Assembly (NCBI RefSeq): GCF_014137865.1
Contig: NZ_JACGWU010000001.1
Coordinates: forward strand, 248,001-312,000
Direction of reading: 5' to 3'
DNA length: 64,000 nt
Origin: Alpinimonas psychrophila
GTDB taxonomy: Bacteria > Actinomycetota > Actinomycetes > Actinomycetales > Microbacteriaceae
The notes below the pieces were generated by a model. That model searched no databases. It saw only the letters and a list, made by a program, of their open reading frames with translations, and was not told the DNA's origin. This document shows positions 8,190-17,093 of the stretch, piece by piece; position 1 is the first letter of the stretch; every line of letters begins with the position of its first letter. A program made the position numbers and the translations under genes.

Positions 8190-9296
8190 GTGCTCGCGGA
8201 GCTTCCCGAATACCCTTGGGACGCCATGGCGCCCTATGCGGCGCAGGCACAGGCCCATCACGATGGCATCGTCGACGTGTCAATTGGGTCCCCGGTTGAC
8301 CCCACACCCGCACTCATTCGTGCCGCTCTTTCTGAAGCCACGGATGCCCACGCGTACCCGACGACGGTGGGCACGCCCGCTCTTCGCGGCGCAATTGTTG
8401 AATGGTTTGAACGTCGCCGGGGTGTTTCTGGGCTGTGTGTCGATAACGTTCTTCCCACCATCGGGTCGAAAGAATTCGTGGCCTGGCTTGCCTTCATGTT
8501 GCGTTTGGGCCCTGGCGACGTGGTCGTTCACCCACGCGCTGCTTACCCGACTTATGCCATTGGTGCTGCCATTGCGGGAGCGACGCCGTGGGCTTCGGAT
8601 GATCCGGACGACTGGCCGGCAGAGACCAAGCTGGTGTGGCTGAACAGTCCCGGGAATCCGGATGGACGTGTTCTTGATGTTGCGGCCCTCAAGGTACGGG
8701 TGGACCGAGCGCGAGTGCTGGGCGCTGTCATTGTCAACGACGAGTGTTACGCAGAGTTGGGCTGGGACGGTCGTTGGGCTGATGAGCGAATCCCCAGCAT
8801 TGTCGACCCGCGCGTGACCGGTGGCTCGCTCAGCGGCATTCTCTGCGCCTATTCCCTCAGCAAGCAATCAAACCTCGCAGGTTATCGCGCAGCCTTTGTG
8901 GCGGGCGACAGCGGCCTTGTGGAGCAACTGCTGGTCATTCGCAAGCATGCCGGAATGATGCTGCCCGGCCCGGTTCAGGCCGCTATGGTGGTGGCGCTCG
9001 GCGACGACTCTCACGTCGCAGCGCAAAAGGAGCTATATCGCGCTCGTCGAGATGTTCTGTTGCCAGCGCTCATCGCGGCGGGATTTTCTCTGGATGCCAG
9101 CGAAGCGGGCCTGTACCTGTGGGTGACGGAGGGCAAAGACGCCTGGGTATCGATCGAACGTCTTGCGTCCTTAGGTATCTTGGCCGGCCCCGGCCACTTT
9201 TACGGGGACGTCTATCCCCAGCATGTTCGCCTTTCGCTCACCGCAACGGATGAGCGAATCGCTCAGGCTGCGGCGCGCCTGAGGGCATCCGCGTAA
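8190..9296 (+). CDS. dapC: Succinyldiaminopimelate transaminase DapC
   Basis: This is a PLP-dependent fold-type I aminotransferase. It converts N-succinyl-2-amino-6-ketopimelate to N-succinyl-LL-2,6-diaminopimelate, using glutamate, in the lysine and peptidoglycan diaminopimelate pathway. The frame is open further upstream into fdxA, but GTG 8190, five bases past the fdxA stop, gives the family-like N-terminus LAELPEYPWDAMAPYAA and 368 residues. ATG 8226 is an alternative. The PLP-binding Lys lies in YSLSKQSNLAGYR, and NSPGNPDG is the substrate/PLP loop. dapD and dapE lie 3-5 kb downstream, which supports this role over a generic aminotransferase. Confidence 0.92.
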   Translation: MLAELPEYPWDAMAPYAAQAQAHHDGIVDVSIGSPVDPTPALIRAALSEATDAHAYPTTVGTPALRGAIVEWFERRRGVSGLCVDNVLPTIGSKEFVAWLAFMLRLGPGDVVVHPRAAYPTYAIGAAIAGATPWASDDPDDWPAETKLVWLNSPGNPDGRVLDVAALKVRVDRARVLGAVIVNDECYAELGWDGRWADERIPSIVDPRVTGGSLSGILCAYSLSKQSNLAGYRAAFVAGDSGLVEQLLVIRKHAGMMLPGPVQAAMVVALGDDSHVAAQKELYRARRDVLLPALIAAGFSLDASEAGLYLWVTEGKDAWVSIERLASLGILAGPGHFYGDVYPQHVRLSLTATDERIAQAAARLRASA

Positions 9297-9329
9297 ACCT
9301 CAAACGGCGGGCCTCACACGGCAGAGCGT

Positions 9330-10676
9330 CTAATGCGTCGTGGAAGAGACGGGGAAGTCCTTTTGCGAAAATTGTGCTTGCTGCACGGCTGTGAAATCAC
9401 TCTTCTTCGAGGCCGACTGACCGAGCATCACGAGTCTCATGATGGTCCAGCCGAGGAGGATGACCAGCAGCGCGTTTCGTGACGTGAGGAGCACGGCGGC
9501 ATAACGACTGCCGTTGACCAGCGGCATGTAGAAAATAGGAAAGACCATTGTGGTCATAATGCTGATGGCCATCATGAGATTCCCTGGCACACGCCAGGAG
9601 CGCGTATTCAGTGCAATCCCCACGACAACGATGGGCACCAGCCAGAGCATGTACTGGGGCGAACCAACCTTGTTGAAGACGACCATTGACGTTGCGAGGG
9701 CCAGTGACCCCACGAGGAGTAACTCCTGAGAGGGCGCCCCTCTTTTGCGGGCACGCCACAACAATCCCATGATGGCAACCACGGCGATTGCCATAAGTGG
9801 TGTCATGAGCTTGGCCACGAAAGCCGAGCCGGGGCCGGTGACCTCCCAGGTTTCCAGGCTTTCGCCGTAAAACCGAAGGAATCCGGGCTGTTCGGCGACG
9901 GACATCCACAGCCACGGAGCGGCGACGGGAGCCTCGAGTTGCAGATTGCGTGTTGACTGCATCGTGATGAAGCTAGAAATGTTGTCGCCGGCGCCGACCG
10001 CCAGAATGGCCGCAACGAAAGCGGCCGACGTGATGATGCCGGCCATGACAACAGCGAGCCAGTTTCGCGAGGTCGCAACGATGGCCAAAAATATTGCCGC
10101 CGGCCACACCTTGATCCAAGTCGCTGTCGCGAGAATAAAACCGGTTGCCAAAGGCCAACGCGCCAACAAGGCGAGGGCGATAACGACCATGGGGGCAGTT
10201 AAACCGTCGAGACGCAGGAGTGCCACGGGGCTAAGGACAAAAAGAATAGCAAGCCACCACCATGCGGCAATCATGCGTGAACGTGAGGTTCGTCGGCCCA
10301 GAAGAACGATAAAAGAGGCGATGTTCAGCACGGAAATCATGCACAGCCAGACGAAGAGGTAGAAGCCAAAACCCCACAACCCGGCAAAAACAATGGGCCC
10401 TAGTGCAATTTCGGGATAGACCCACGCGAAGTCGATGCCAGGCCAGGATCCGTGAACGAGTCCCTGAAAAGCCCAGTGACGATAAATCTGGAGGTCGCCT
10501 TGGACGTTTCCCGCCAGCATGGTTCCCGAGAGCCCGATAAAGAAGACGGCATGCGTGCCAAGGATGGCGAGCCACAGGTTTCTCTTTGCGAGGTACCAAC
10601 GCTTTTTTGCGGGAACACCGAATCTGTCACCAAAGGTTCGGGGCACAACACCGAGATTGCGGTCACTAATGGTCAC
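9330..10676 (-). CDS. Polytopic glycosyltransferase, GT87/DUF2029-like
   Basis: This 448-residue integral membrane protein has about ten hydrophobic segments and an early acidic loop, GDLQIYRHWA (about residues 60-69). It resembles actinobacterial GT87 (DUF2029) polyprenyl-phosphate-mannose-dependent mannosyltransferases, which place the catalytic Asp in the first extracytoplasmic loop. A role in lipomannan or cell-wall glycan synthesis is inferred. It is convergent with dapC, with 33 bases between stops. The N-terminus has a basic cytoplasmic stretch (KKRWYLAKRN) before the first membrane segment. Confidence 0.75.
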   Translation of the reverse strand: MTISDRNLGVVPRTFGDRFGVPAKKRWYLAKRNLWLAILGTHAVFFIGLSGTMLAGNVQGDLQIYRHWAFQGLVHGSWPGIDFAWVYPEIALGPIVFAGLWGFGFYLFVWLCMISVLNIASFIVLLGRRTSRSRMIAAWWWLAILFVLSPVALLRLDGLTAPMVVIALALLARWPLATGFILATATWIKVWPAAIFLAIVATSRNWLAVVMAGIITSAAFVAAILAVGAGDNISSFITMQSTRNLQLEAPVAAPWLWMSVAEQPGFLRFYGESLETWEVTGPGSAFVAKLMTPLMAIAVVAIMGLLWRARKRGAPSQELLLVGSLALATSMVVFNKVGSPQYMLWLVPIVVVGIALNTRSWRVPGNLMMAISIMTTMVFPIFYMPLVNGSRYAAVLLTSRNALLVILLGWTIMRLVMLGQSASKKSDFTAVQQAQFSQKDFPVSSTTH

Positions 10677-10864
10677 AAGGCTAATGATTGCCTGTCTTAG
10701 CTGAGAAACTCCTGACAGTACGACGTCTAGCGGAAGACAGTTAAATGGACTGCTCGGTCACTGAGGGCCGTTTTTGCCCATAAACTTAATGAAACCCCCG
10801 CTGTGCCAACACAAAAGGCATTCGGGTAGACCGCTCACCCAGGCAGTTAGTACTAGGAGTCTTC

Positions 10865-12175
10865 GTGGCCGACGCTGGCAACATTCCCATCACTGTGACC
10901 GACCGGGTTACCCTGACCTATAACGGGGTCAGTACCGATTTTCCGGTGTTGCGCAGCAGTCAAGGCGCCAACGCTATCGACCTGTCGACGCTCACCAAGC
11001 AGACCGGTTTGACCGCTCTTGACTATGGGTTTGTGAACACAGCTTCCACCAAGTCGAATATCACCTACATCGACGGCGATGCGGGAATCCTTCGGTATCG
11101 CGGGTATCCCATTGATCAGGTTGCCAAAAACCTTTCGTTCCTCGAGACCGCGTGGCTCCTCATCTATGGCGAGGTTCCCTCCGCCACTGAGCTCGAAGGG
11201 TTCGAAGAGAACATTCGCCGGCACACTCTGCTGCACGAAGACCTCAAGGATTTCTTCTCGGGATTTCCGCGCAATGCGCATCCCATGCCCGTACTCTCAG
11301 CGGGAGTTTCGGCGCTCTCCACGTACTACGAAGATTCTCTTGACCCGAATAACCCCGAGCACGTTGAGATTGCGACCTACCGCCTGCTCGCGAAGTTGCC
11401 CGTTATGGCAGCCTACGCTCACAAGAAGAGCATTGGTCAGGCATTCCTGTATCCCGATAACTCGCTCTCCTACGTCGAAAACTTTTTGCGACTCACATTC
11501 GGCAATCGTGCCGAAAACTATGAGATGAACCCCGTCGTCGTGAACGCCCTCGAACGGCTGCTCATTTTGCACGAGGACCACGAGCAGAACGCTTCGACCT
11601 CCACGGTTCGCTTAGTCGGTTCCACCGACGCCAATCTCTTTGCTTCGGTCTCTGCCGGCATAAATGCCCTTTTTGGTCCCCTTCACGGCGGCGCAAACGA
11701 GGCGGTTCTCACCATGCTGGGTGAAATCAAGAATTCGGGCGAGTCCGTTGCCAAGTACGTGGAGCGTGTGAAGAACAAAGAAGACGGTGTTCGTCTCATG
11801 GGCTTCGGGCACCGCGTCTACAAGAACTTCGACCCTCGGGCCGTTCTCGTCAAGGAGAGTGCCGACGAGGTTCTCGTGGCTTTGGGCGTCAAGAATGATC
11901 TCCTTGACATCGCCAAGGAACTTGAAGGCATCGCCTTAAACGACGACTATTTCCGCGAGCGCAAGCTCTATCCGAACGTGGACTTCTACACGGGCGTTAT
12001 TTATAAGGCCATGGGCTTCCCTCCGCGCATGTTCACGGTATTATTCGCCATTGGGCGCCTCCCTGGCTGGATCGGCCACTGGCGTGAGATGAACGAAGAC
12101 CCCCAGACCAAGATTGGTCGTCCCCAGCAGCTCTACACGGGCGAGGTTCAGCGCAACCTCCCCGGCTTGAGCTAG
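10865..12175 (+). CDS. gltA: Citrate synthase
   Basis: This enzyme condenses oxaloacetate and acetyl-CoA to citrate, the first step of the TCA cycle. At 436 residues it has the type II (hexameric, GltA) length. Active-site regions are visible: GPLHGGANEAVLTML with the first catalytic His, GFGHRVYKNFDPRA with the second, and the Asp region of PNVDFYTG. The start is GTG, with AGGAG eight bases upstream (about 10854-10858). The 188-base upstream gap, shared with the divergent glycosyltransferase gene, must hold the promoters. Only eight bases separate its stop from that of convergent dapD, with no room for a terminator. Confidence 0.97.
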   Translation: MADAGNIPITVTDRVTLTYNGVSTDFPVLRSSQGANAIDLSTLTKQTGLTALDYGFVNTASTKSNITYIDGDAGILRYRGYPIDQVAKNLSFLETAWLLIYGEVPSATELEGFEENIRRHTLLHEDLKDFFSGFPRNAHPMPVLSAGVSALSTYYEDSLDPNNPEHVEIATYRLLAKLPVMAAYAHKKSIGQAFLYPDNSLSYVENFLRLTFGNRAENYEMNPVVVNALERLLILHEDHEQNASTSTVRLVGSTDANLFASVSAGINALFGPLHGGANEAVLTMLGEIKNSGESVAKYVERVKNKEDGVRLMGFGHRVYKNFDPRAVLVKESADEVLVALGVKNDLLDIAKELEGIALNDDYFRERKLYPNVDFYTGVIYKAMGFPPRMFTVLFAIGRLPGWIGHWREMNEDPQTKIGRPQQLYTGEVQRNLPGLS

Positions 12176-12183
12176 CAAGCCTC

Positions 12184-13131
12184 TTAGTGCAGGGCTGAGT
12201 TCAGGGTGATTCCCGCGCCCGTTCGCGAGAGGCACTCTACGGCGCCGGTTGCGGAGTTGCGGCGAAAGAGCAGCCCGGCCTTACCCGAAAGCTCAACGGC
12301 CTTGACCTCCACCGTTCCCTCGTCGCTGATGACAAGCACCTTGGTTCCAGCCGTGACATAGAGGCCGGCTTCGACGACGGTATCGTCACCGATCGAGATC
12401 CCGATGCCAGAATTCGCGCCGAGCAGCGCGCGCTGCCCGACGGAGACCCGCTGGGTTCCCCCGCCCGAGAGGGTTCCCATTATCGATGCGCCACCGCCGA
12501 TGTCACTACCGTCGCCCACGACGACCCCCTGCGAGATGCGCCCTTCAACCATGGAAGTGCCGAGCGTGCCAGCATTGAAGTTGACGAACCCCTCGTGCAT
12601 GACCACGGTTCCTGGAGCCAGGTGGGCGCCGAGGCGCACGCGCGAGGCATCCGCAATGCGCACGCGATCGGGGGTGACGTAATCGGTGAGACGGGGAAAG
12701 CGATCTATCCCCGAGGCCTGAATACCGGCCCGCAGGAGTTGTGGGCGCAGGCGAGTAAAGACATCTGGATGCACAGGGCCAGCGTTCGTCCACACCACGT
12801 TGTTCAGCTGCCCGAAGATGCCCTCCAGGTTGATCGTGTTGGGGGCAACGAGCAAGTGGGAGAGGAGGTGCAGGCGAAGGTAGGAATCGGAAGCACCGAC
12901 GGGAGGCTCGCGAAGGTCAATCTCCACCGTGACAATCTCAATGGTCACCTCACGGCGGTTGTCTTCGCCGGCAAGGTTTTCGAGCGCTGCGGGAGCGATC
13001 CACTTCTCACGGCCCGCGGGCAGGGTGCCGAGCATTGGTTCAGGGAACCACGTGTCGAGAATGGTGCCGTCGCGCGAAATGGTTGCTAGGCCGTAGCCCC
13101 AAGCATGCGTATGAATGTCTGTCGAAGCCAT
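12184..13131 (-). CDS. dapD: Tetrahydrodipicolinate N-succinyltransferase DapD
   Basis: This enzyme transfers succinyl from succinyl-CoA to tetrahydrodipicolinate, committing the succinylase branch of diaminopimelate/lysine synthesis. The 315-residue protein has an alpha/beta N-terminal region (about 1-150). A left-handed beta-helix follows, built of hexapeptide-like repeats (for example [20 protein letters not shown]). The actinobacterial signature region [19 protein letters not shown] is near residues 230-248. It is transcribed divergently from dapE, 59 bases apart, so both may share a promoter region. Confidence 0.96.
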   Translation of the reverse strand: MASTDIHTHAWGYGLATISRDGTILDTWFPEPMLGTLPAGREKWIAPAALENLAGEDNRREVTIEIVTVEIDLREPPVGASDSYLRLHLLSHLLVAPNTINLEGIFGQLNNVVWTNAGPVHPDVFTRLRPQLLRAGIQASGIDRFPRLTDYVTPDRVRIADASRVRLGAHLAPGTVVMHEGFVNFNAGTLGTSMVEGRISQGVVVGDGSDIGGGASIMGTLSGGGTQRVSVGQRALLGANSGIGISIGDDTVVEAGLYVTAGTKVLVISDEGTVEVKAVELSGKAGLLFRRNSATGAVECLSRTGAGITLNSALH

Positions 13132-13190
13132 GACTCAAGGTTACTGGCCAGGAGTTACCCGGCAGAAGTTCTCGGCGATAAAGTAGGGGC

Positions 13191-14282
13191 ATGTCCGCGT
13201 CGCAAGTGCTTCTTGACCTCACCGCCGGAAGTGTCGCTTTAACCGCCGCCATCTGCGACATTGAGTCCGTTTCGGGTAACGAAGAGGCCCTTGCCAACGC
13301 CATTATGGATGCCCTTTCGACCTACTCGCACCTAGAGCTCACTCGCGCTGGCAACACGATTGTGGCCCGCACACATTTCGGACTCCCACAGCGGGTCATC
13401 ATCGCGGGACACCTCGACACCGTTCCCCTCAACGACAATCTGCCGACCCACTGGGAGCAAGATTCCCTCGGGGACGACTGGTTGTGGGGCCGCGGCACCG
13501 TGGACATGAAGGCGGGCGTGGCCGTTCAATTGACGCTTGCCGTCGAACTGACGGCGCCGGCCTTCGATATCACCTGGATCTGGTACGACCTTGAAGAAGT
13601 CGATGCGGAGCGGAACGGACTCAGGCGACTCGCGCATACGCATCCGGAATTTTTTGTGGGGGACTTTGCGATCTTGGGCGAGCCCAGTAACTCCACGGTC
13701 GAAGGCGGCTGCAACGGCACTATTCGGGTGGATATTCGAGCACGTGGCTTGCGCGCTCACTCGGCTCGCGCCTGGGCAGGCGAGAACGCTATTCACAAGC
13801 TCGCGTCGGCGCTCGCCATCTTGAGTGCGTACGAACCGCGTCAGGTTGAGGTCGAGGGCCTTCTTTATCGCGAGGGTTTGAACGCCGTGGGCGTCAGTGG
13901 GGGAGTGGCTACCAATGTCATCCCCGACGAGGCCACCCTTCACGTGAATTACCGATTTGCCCCCAGTCGCTCGGCGGCCGAGGCGATTGTGCACATGCGC
14001 GAGATCTTTGCCGGCTTTGATGTAGTCGTCATCGATCAGGCGGAAGGTGCCCGTCCTGGATTGACGTCTCCGATTGCCCTCAACTTCGTGAACGCGGTGG
14101 GCGCCGCACCGACCCCCAAATACGGTTGGACCGACGTCGCGAGATTTTCGGCCATGGGGATTCCCGCCGTGAACTTTGGTCCAGGCGATGCGACGTTGGC
14201 TCACGCTGATGATGAACGTGTCGCCGTGCGCCAGATTACTGAGTGCGAAAACGCGCTTCGAACGTGGCTGTTGGGTGAATAA
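13191..14282 (+). CDS. dapE: Succinyl-diaminopimelate desuccinylase DapE
   Basis: This M20-family zinc amidohydrolase removes succinate from N-succinyl-LL-diaminopimelate, the step after DapC. Metal-site motifs are AGHLDTVPLNDN (about residues 71-82), GRGTVDMKAG (about 102-111, bridging Asp), LEEVDAERNGL with the catalytic Glu pair, and ILGEPSN. The dimerisation (lid) domain spans about 180-290. At 363 residues the length is normal. The stop lies within the start region of the next gene (GTGAATAA), implying coupling. Together with dapC and dapD, most of the succinylase branch lies within 6 kb. Confidence 0.96.
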   Translation: MSASQVLLDLTAGSVALTAAICDIESVSGNEEALANAIMDALSTYSHLELTRAGNTIVARTHFGLPQRVIIAGHLDTVPLNDNLPTHWEQDSLGDDWLWGRGTVDMKAGVAVQLTLAVELTAPAFDITWIWYDLEEVDAERNGLRRLAHTHPEFFVGDFAILGEPSNSTVEGGCNGTIRVDIRARGLRAHSARAWAGENAIHKLASALAILSAYEPRQVEVEGLLYREGLNAVGVSGGVATNVIPDEATLHVNYRFAPSRSAAEAIVHMREIFAGFDVVVIDQAEGARPGLTSPIALNFVNAVGAAPTPKYGWTDVARFSAMGIPAVNFGPGDATLAHADDERVAVRQITECENALRTWLLGE

Positions 14283-15504
14283 CAGTCGCGAAGCCTCGCG
14301 AGGAACGGGGAGTGCGCGCGTGCGCCGACGCCCGACGCCCGGCCCCCGCGTTCCGTGGTGGCTTGCTGTCTTCCTCATTTTTGCCGGGGGGCGCATCGTC
14401 ACCACCGTCATGTTGGCAATTTTGGCCAACAACCAGGCCGCTAACGCCTGGACCGGTGCCCAACCCTCCCTCCTAGATTTTTCGTCATTGTGGGACGGCC
14501 GGTGGTACAACATCATCGCCGTGTCGGGGTACCCGAGTGAACTTCCCATCACGGCCGAGGGCCACGTGGGTGAAAGTGCGTGGGCGTTCCTTCCTGCTTA
14601 TCCGGCGATTGTTCGCGGGGTCATGGTGATCGGATCCGTACCCTGGAACGTCGCGGCCGTCGGAGTATCGCTGGTTTTTGCCCTTGCCGCCACACTTGTT
14701 TTCTATAAGCTTCTCGCGCGGGTCGTCCCCGTTCAGCAGGCACTTTTCGCTGTGGTGCTCTTCTCGATCGCGCCTGTTTCGCCGTTGTTCCAGTTGGCCT
14801 ATGCGGAGTCGATGCAGCTTTTCCTGATTGCGGTGGCGCTCTATCTTCTGATGCTCCGGAGATACGGCTGGATGATTCCCGTCATCCTGGTGCTGTCGTT
14901 CACCCGCCCGGCGGCGTTGGCTCTGGCACTCGCGCTGGGGTTTCACTGGATTTATCGCTTTGGCAAACGCAGCCGTGGCCGTTTTCCGATGCGTGAGCGC
15001 GTTTTGGTGGCGGTTGTGGCCTTCATCGCGGCTGTCGGCGGTCTGTTGTGGTTGGTCATTGCCGGGGTCGTAACGGGTGTTCCGGATGCCTACCTCAGCA
15101 CCGAGTTAGCATGGCGTTCGGCCTATATCGGCTATCAAGATTTGCTCCCGTTCATGCCGTGGGTGTTGTCATCGCAATGGTGGTTACCGGGACTGTGGGG
15201 CTACCTCGCGTTGGCCGGTATCGTTCTGGTCTTCATCGTGTTCATGCTGACGCCCGCCGTCAAAAAACTTGGTGTCGACGTCCGTTTTTGGCTCGCCAGC
15301 TATGGCCTGTACCTCATTGCTGTTTTCTTTCCGCAATCGAGCACGTTTCGGCTCTTGGCGCCACTGTTCCCCGCGCTGGGTGCTCTTGCGGCTCCGCGGT
15401 CGCGCGTGTACCGAATTGTGCTGGTCTTGGTGAGTTTGGCCCTGCAATGGGGCTGGCTGTTGATTTGTTGGCGTGTGGATGGATACGACTGGACGCCACC
15501 ATAA
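14275..15504 (+). CDS. Membrane protein resembling PIG-V-type mannosyltransferase
   Basis: This polytopic membrane protein has about ten hydrophobic segments and an extracytoplasmic loop, SLWDGRWYNIIAVSGYP. That loop matches the W-D-x-x-W/H-Y-type loop of GPI mannosyltransferase II (PIG-V)-like proteins, which use lipid-linked mannose. The enzyme role is inferred from this loop and the topology. I place the start at GTG 14275, which overlaps the dapE stop as GTGAATAA; the frame is open further upstream inside dapE but that part reads as out-of-frame dapE. With this start it has 409 residues. The basic N-terminus (RVRRRPTPG) precedes the first membrane span. Confidence 0.7.
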   Translation: MNNSREASRGTGSARVRRRPTPGPRVPWWLAVFLIFAGGRIVTTVMLAILANNQAANAWTGAQPSLLDFSSLWDGRWYNIIAVSGYPSELPITAEGHVGESAWAFLPAYPAIVRGVMVIGSVPWNVAAVGVSLVFALAATLVFYKLLARVVPVQQALFAVVLFSIAPVSPLFQLAYAESMQLFLIAVALYLLMLRRYGWMIPVILVLSFTRPAALALALALGFHWIYRFGKRSRGRFPMRERVLVAVVAFIAAVGGLLWLVIAGVVTGVPDAYLSTELAWRSAYIGYQDLLPFMPWVLSSQWWLPGLWGYLALAGIVLVFIVFMLTPAVKKLGVDVRFWLASYGLYLIAVFFPQSSTFRLLAPLFPALGALAAPRSRVYRIVLVLVSLALQWGWLLICWRVDGYDWTPP

Positions 15505-15625
15505 ACATGCACCTCGCTGCTCAAATGAGCACACATTCGTGTGCTGAGGGACGTCCGCTTGGTTATGAGAGGCCCCTTCCATCGGGGATAATAGAGACAT
15601 ACCAATATGTGAAAGGGGAAAACAC

Positions 15626-15805
15626 ATGGCTGCAATGAAGCCACGAACCGGAGACGGACCCATGGAGGCCGTCAAGGAGGGTCGCCTCATAATTGTGCGC
15701 GTGCCTCTCGAAGGTGGCGGACGCCTCGTAGTGTCGGTCAACCCTGACGAGGCAAAAGAGTTGCACGGCGTCCTCGACGCGGTCGTCAACCCGGCCGTTG
15801 CCTAG
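15626..15805 (+). CDS. DUF3117 family protein, 59 residues
   Basis: This small protein starts MAAMKPRTGDGPMEAVKEG and continues with LIIVRVPLEGGGRLVVSV. It matches the DUF3117 family found in nearly all Actinobacteria; its function is unknown. The ATG is preceded by the ribosome site AAAGGGG with good spacing. A -10-like GATAAT lies about 35 bases upstream (near 15584). It stands alone, before a perfect 21-bp hairpin. A compact beta-sheet fold is likely from the alternating hydrophobic pattern. Confidence 0.93.
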   Translation: MAAMKPRTGDGPMEAVKEGRLIIVRVPLEGGGRLVVSVNPDEAKELHGVLDAVVNPAVA

Positions 15806-15883
15806 TCCTTCAGAAGTATTTTTGCTTTAACAACGTCGTCTTTTTTTGCCGCCAATGATTGCCGGACAACGTGAGCCGATTGC

Positions 15884-15930
15884 TTTAACGTATGAGAGCC
15901 CCGCTGCGTGCGGGGCTCTCATACGTTAAA
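15884..15930. terminator. Perfect 21-bp inverted repeat, bidirectional terminator
   Basis: The arms 15884-15904 and 15910-15930 are perfectly complementary (GAGAGCCCCGC core, TTTAA ends) around the five-base loop TGCGT. It lies between the DUF3117 gene and the convergent O-methyltransferase gene. A-rich and T-rich ends on both strands fit termination of both transcripts. Confidence 0.88.
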
Positions 15931-15947
15931 TGGCTCGCGCAACAGGG

Positions 15948-16577
15948 CTAAGCGATCTTGGTGACCTGCAAGAGTCCATCGCCGGCGGGGGAGAGCGCGG
16001 TAATGACCGCGTCAGAAGAATTAACTTCGTTCAGCACTGCGCGGAAAGCGCTGGCCAGGGCGTTCCTTTTGGCGGGGTCTGCGACCTCACCGCGCCAGAG
16101 CGCGTGCGGGAGTAAGACCGTCCCACCGATGCGCACGAGGCGCAGGGCGTGCTCGATATTCTCCAGGAGTTGCTTGGGATCCCCATCGATGACAACGATG
16201 TCGTAGGAGTTTTCATTCATGCGTGGCAGGACATCCAGCGCACGCCCGGTGATGAGGCGAACACGGGAGCTGGGGTAACCGGCCTCCGTGAAGAGGGTGC
16301 GGGCGAGTTCGTGATATTCAAATTCCTCATCAATGGACGTGAGGGTCGCCAGAGGGGCACCGCTTAAGAGCCACAGGCCCGAGACGCCAAGACCGGTACC
16401 TATTTCGACGATGTTGGTGGCACCCGTTGCCGCGGCGATGAGACCAAGCTGCGCGCCAATGGCCAGAGCCACGGGTTCGATTCCATGCTCCAGCGAGAGC
16501 GCCCGAGCCTTGGCTCCGACCTCGGATTCGGGCACGAACTCGTTCGCGAACATCCAATTCAATTCATTGTGTGACAT
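15948..16577 (-). CDS. Class I SAM-dependent O-methyltransferase
   Basis: This 209-residue methyltransferase resembles the O-methyltransferase family of M. tuberculosis Rv1220c and catechol O-methyltransferase-like enzymes. SAM-binding motif I is VEIGTGLGVSGLWLL (about 57-71), an acidic residue follows in LTSIDEE (about 80-86), and the motif IVVIDGDP (about 126-133) carries the metal-binding Asp typical of this group. The start ATG has a good AAGGAG site. tatB is divergent, 62 bases away. The acceptor substrate is unknown. Confidence 0.9.
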   Translation of the reverse strand: MSHNELNWMFANEFVPESEVGAKARALSLEHGIEPVALAIGAQLGLIAAATGATNIVEIGTGLGVSGLWLLSGAPLATLTSIDEEFEYHELARTLFTEAGYPSSRVRLITGRALDVLPRMNENSYDIVVIDGDPKQLLENIEHALRLVRIGGTVLLPHALWRGEVADPAKRNALASAFRAVLNEVNSSDAVITALSPAGDGLLQVTKIA

Positions 16578-16639
16578 AGCGCTCTCCTTGGCCTCCAGAC
16601 TAGGGGCGGGCAGACAATTCGGGGCGGTAGTCTCGTAGT

Positions 16640-17041
16640 GTGTTTGGTTTGACGTTCGATAAACTCCTCGTGATCGGGGTCATAGCCGTCTTCTTGCTAG
16701 GCCCGGAACGCTTGCCGCATTACGCGTCGCAGCTGGCTCGGCTGGTCCGAAGCTTGCGCGACATGGCCACGGGAGCCAAAGCGCGCATGAAAGACGAGCT
16801 GGGTGATGACTTTGATGAAGTTGAGTGGCAAAAACTCGATCCCCGCCAATATGACCCTCGGCGGATCATTCGCGAGGCACTCCTAGACGTCGTTAATCCG
16901 GACGAGCCTGCCGCCACGGTGAAGTCCCCGTTGAAGGCACCCCCGATTTCGGAGTCGGCTTACGTCAAACGGCAGGAACGAAAGCTGCGCGATGAAGCGG
17001 ATCGGGCGCTACCCACACCCTTTGACCTCGAATCGACTTAG
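16640..17041 (+). CDS. tatB: Sec-independent (Tat) translocase protein TatB
   Basis: TatB is the membrane subunit that, with TatC, recognises twin-arginine signals such as that on EfeB here. It has an N-terminal membrane helix (about residues 5-20) ending in the conserved hinge LGPERLP, then an amphipathic helix (HYASQLARLVRSLRDMA) and an acidic/basic soluble tail. At 133 residues it fits actinobacterial TatB better than the shorter TatA. The start is GTG. The neighbourhood (O-methyltransferase, tatB, mrp, mgtE-like) recalls M. tuberculosis Rv1220c-Rv1232c. Confidence 0.92.
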   Translation: MFGLTFDKLLVIGVIAVFLLGPERLPHYASQLARLVRSLRDMATGAKARMKDELGDDFDEVEWQKLDPRQYDPRRIIREALLDVVNPDEPAATVKSPLKAPPISESAYVKRQERKLRDEADRALPTPFDLEST

Positions 17042-17093
17042 CACCAAGCACAACTACACCGTAAAGCCAACTTTCCGTCGCCACGGTATGTCA

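Noticed and set aside
13332-14552. A 406-codon minus-strand open frame across dapE
   Set aside because: It is opposite a complete DapE with all metal motifs, and its own composition is unlike a protein.
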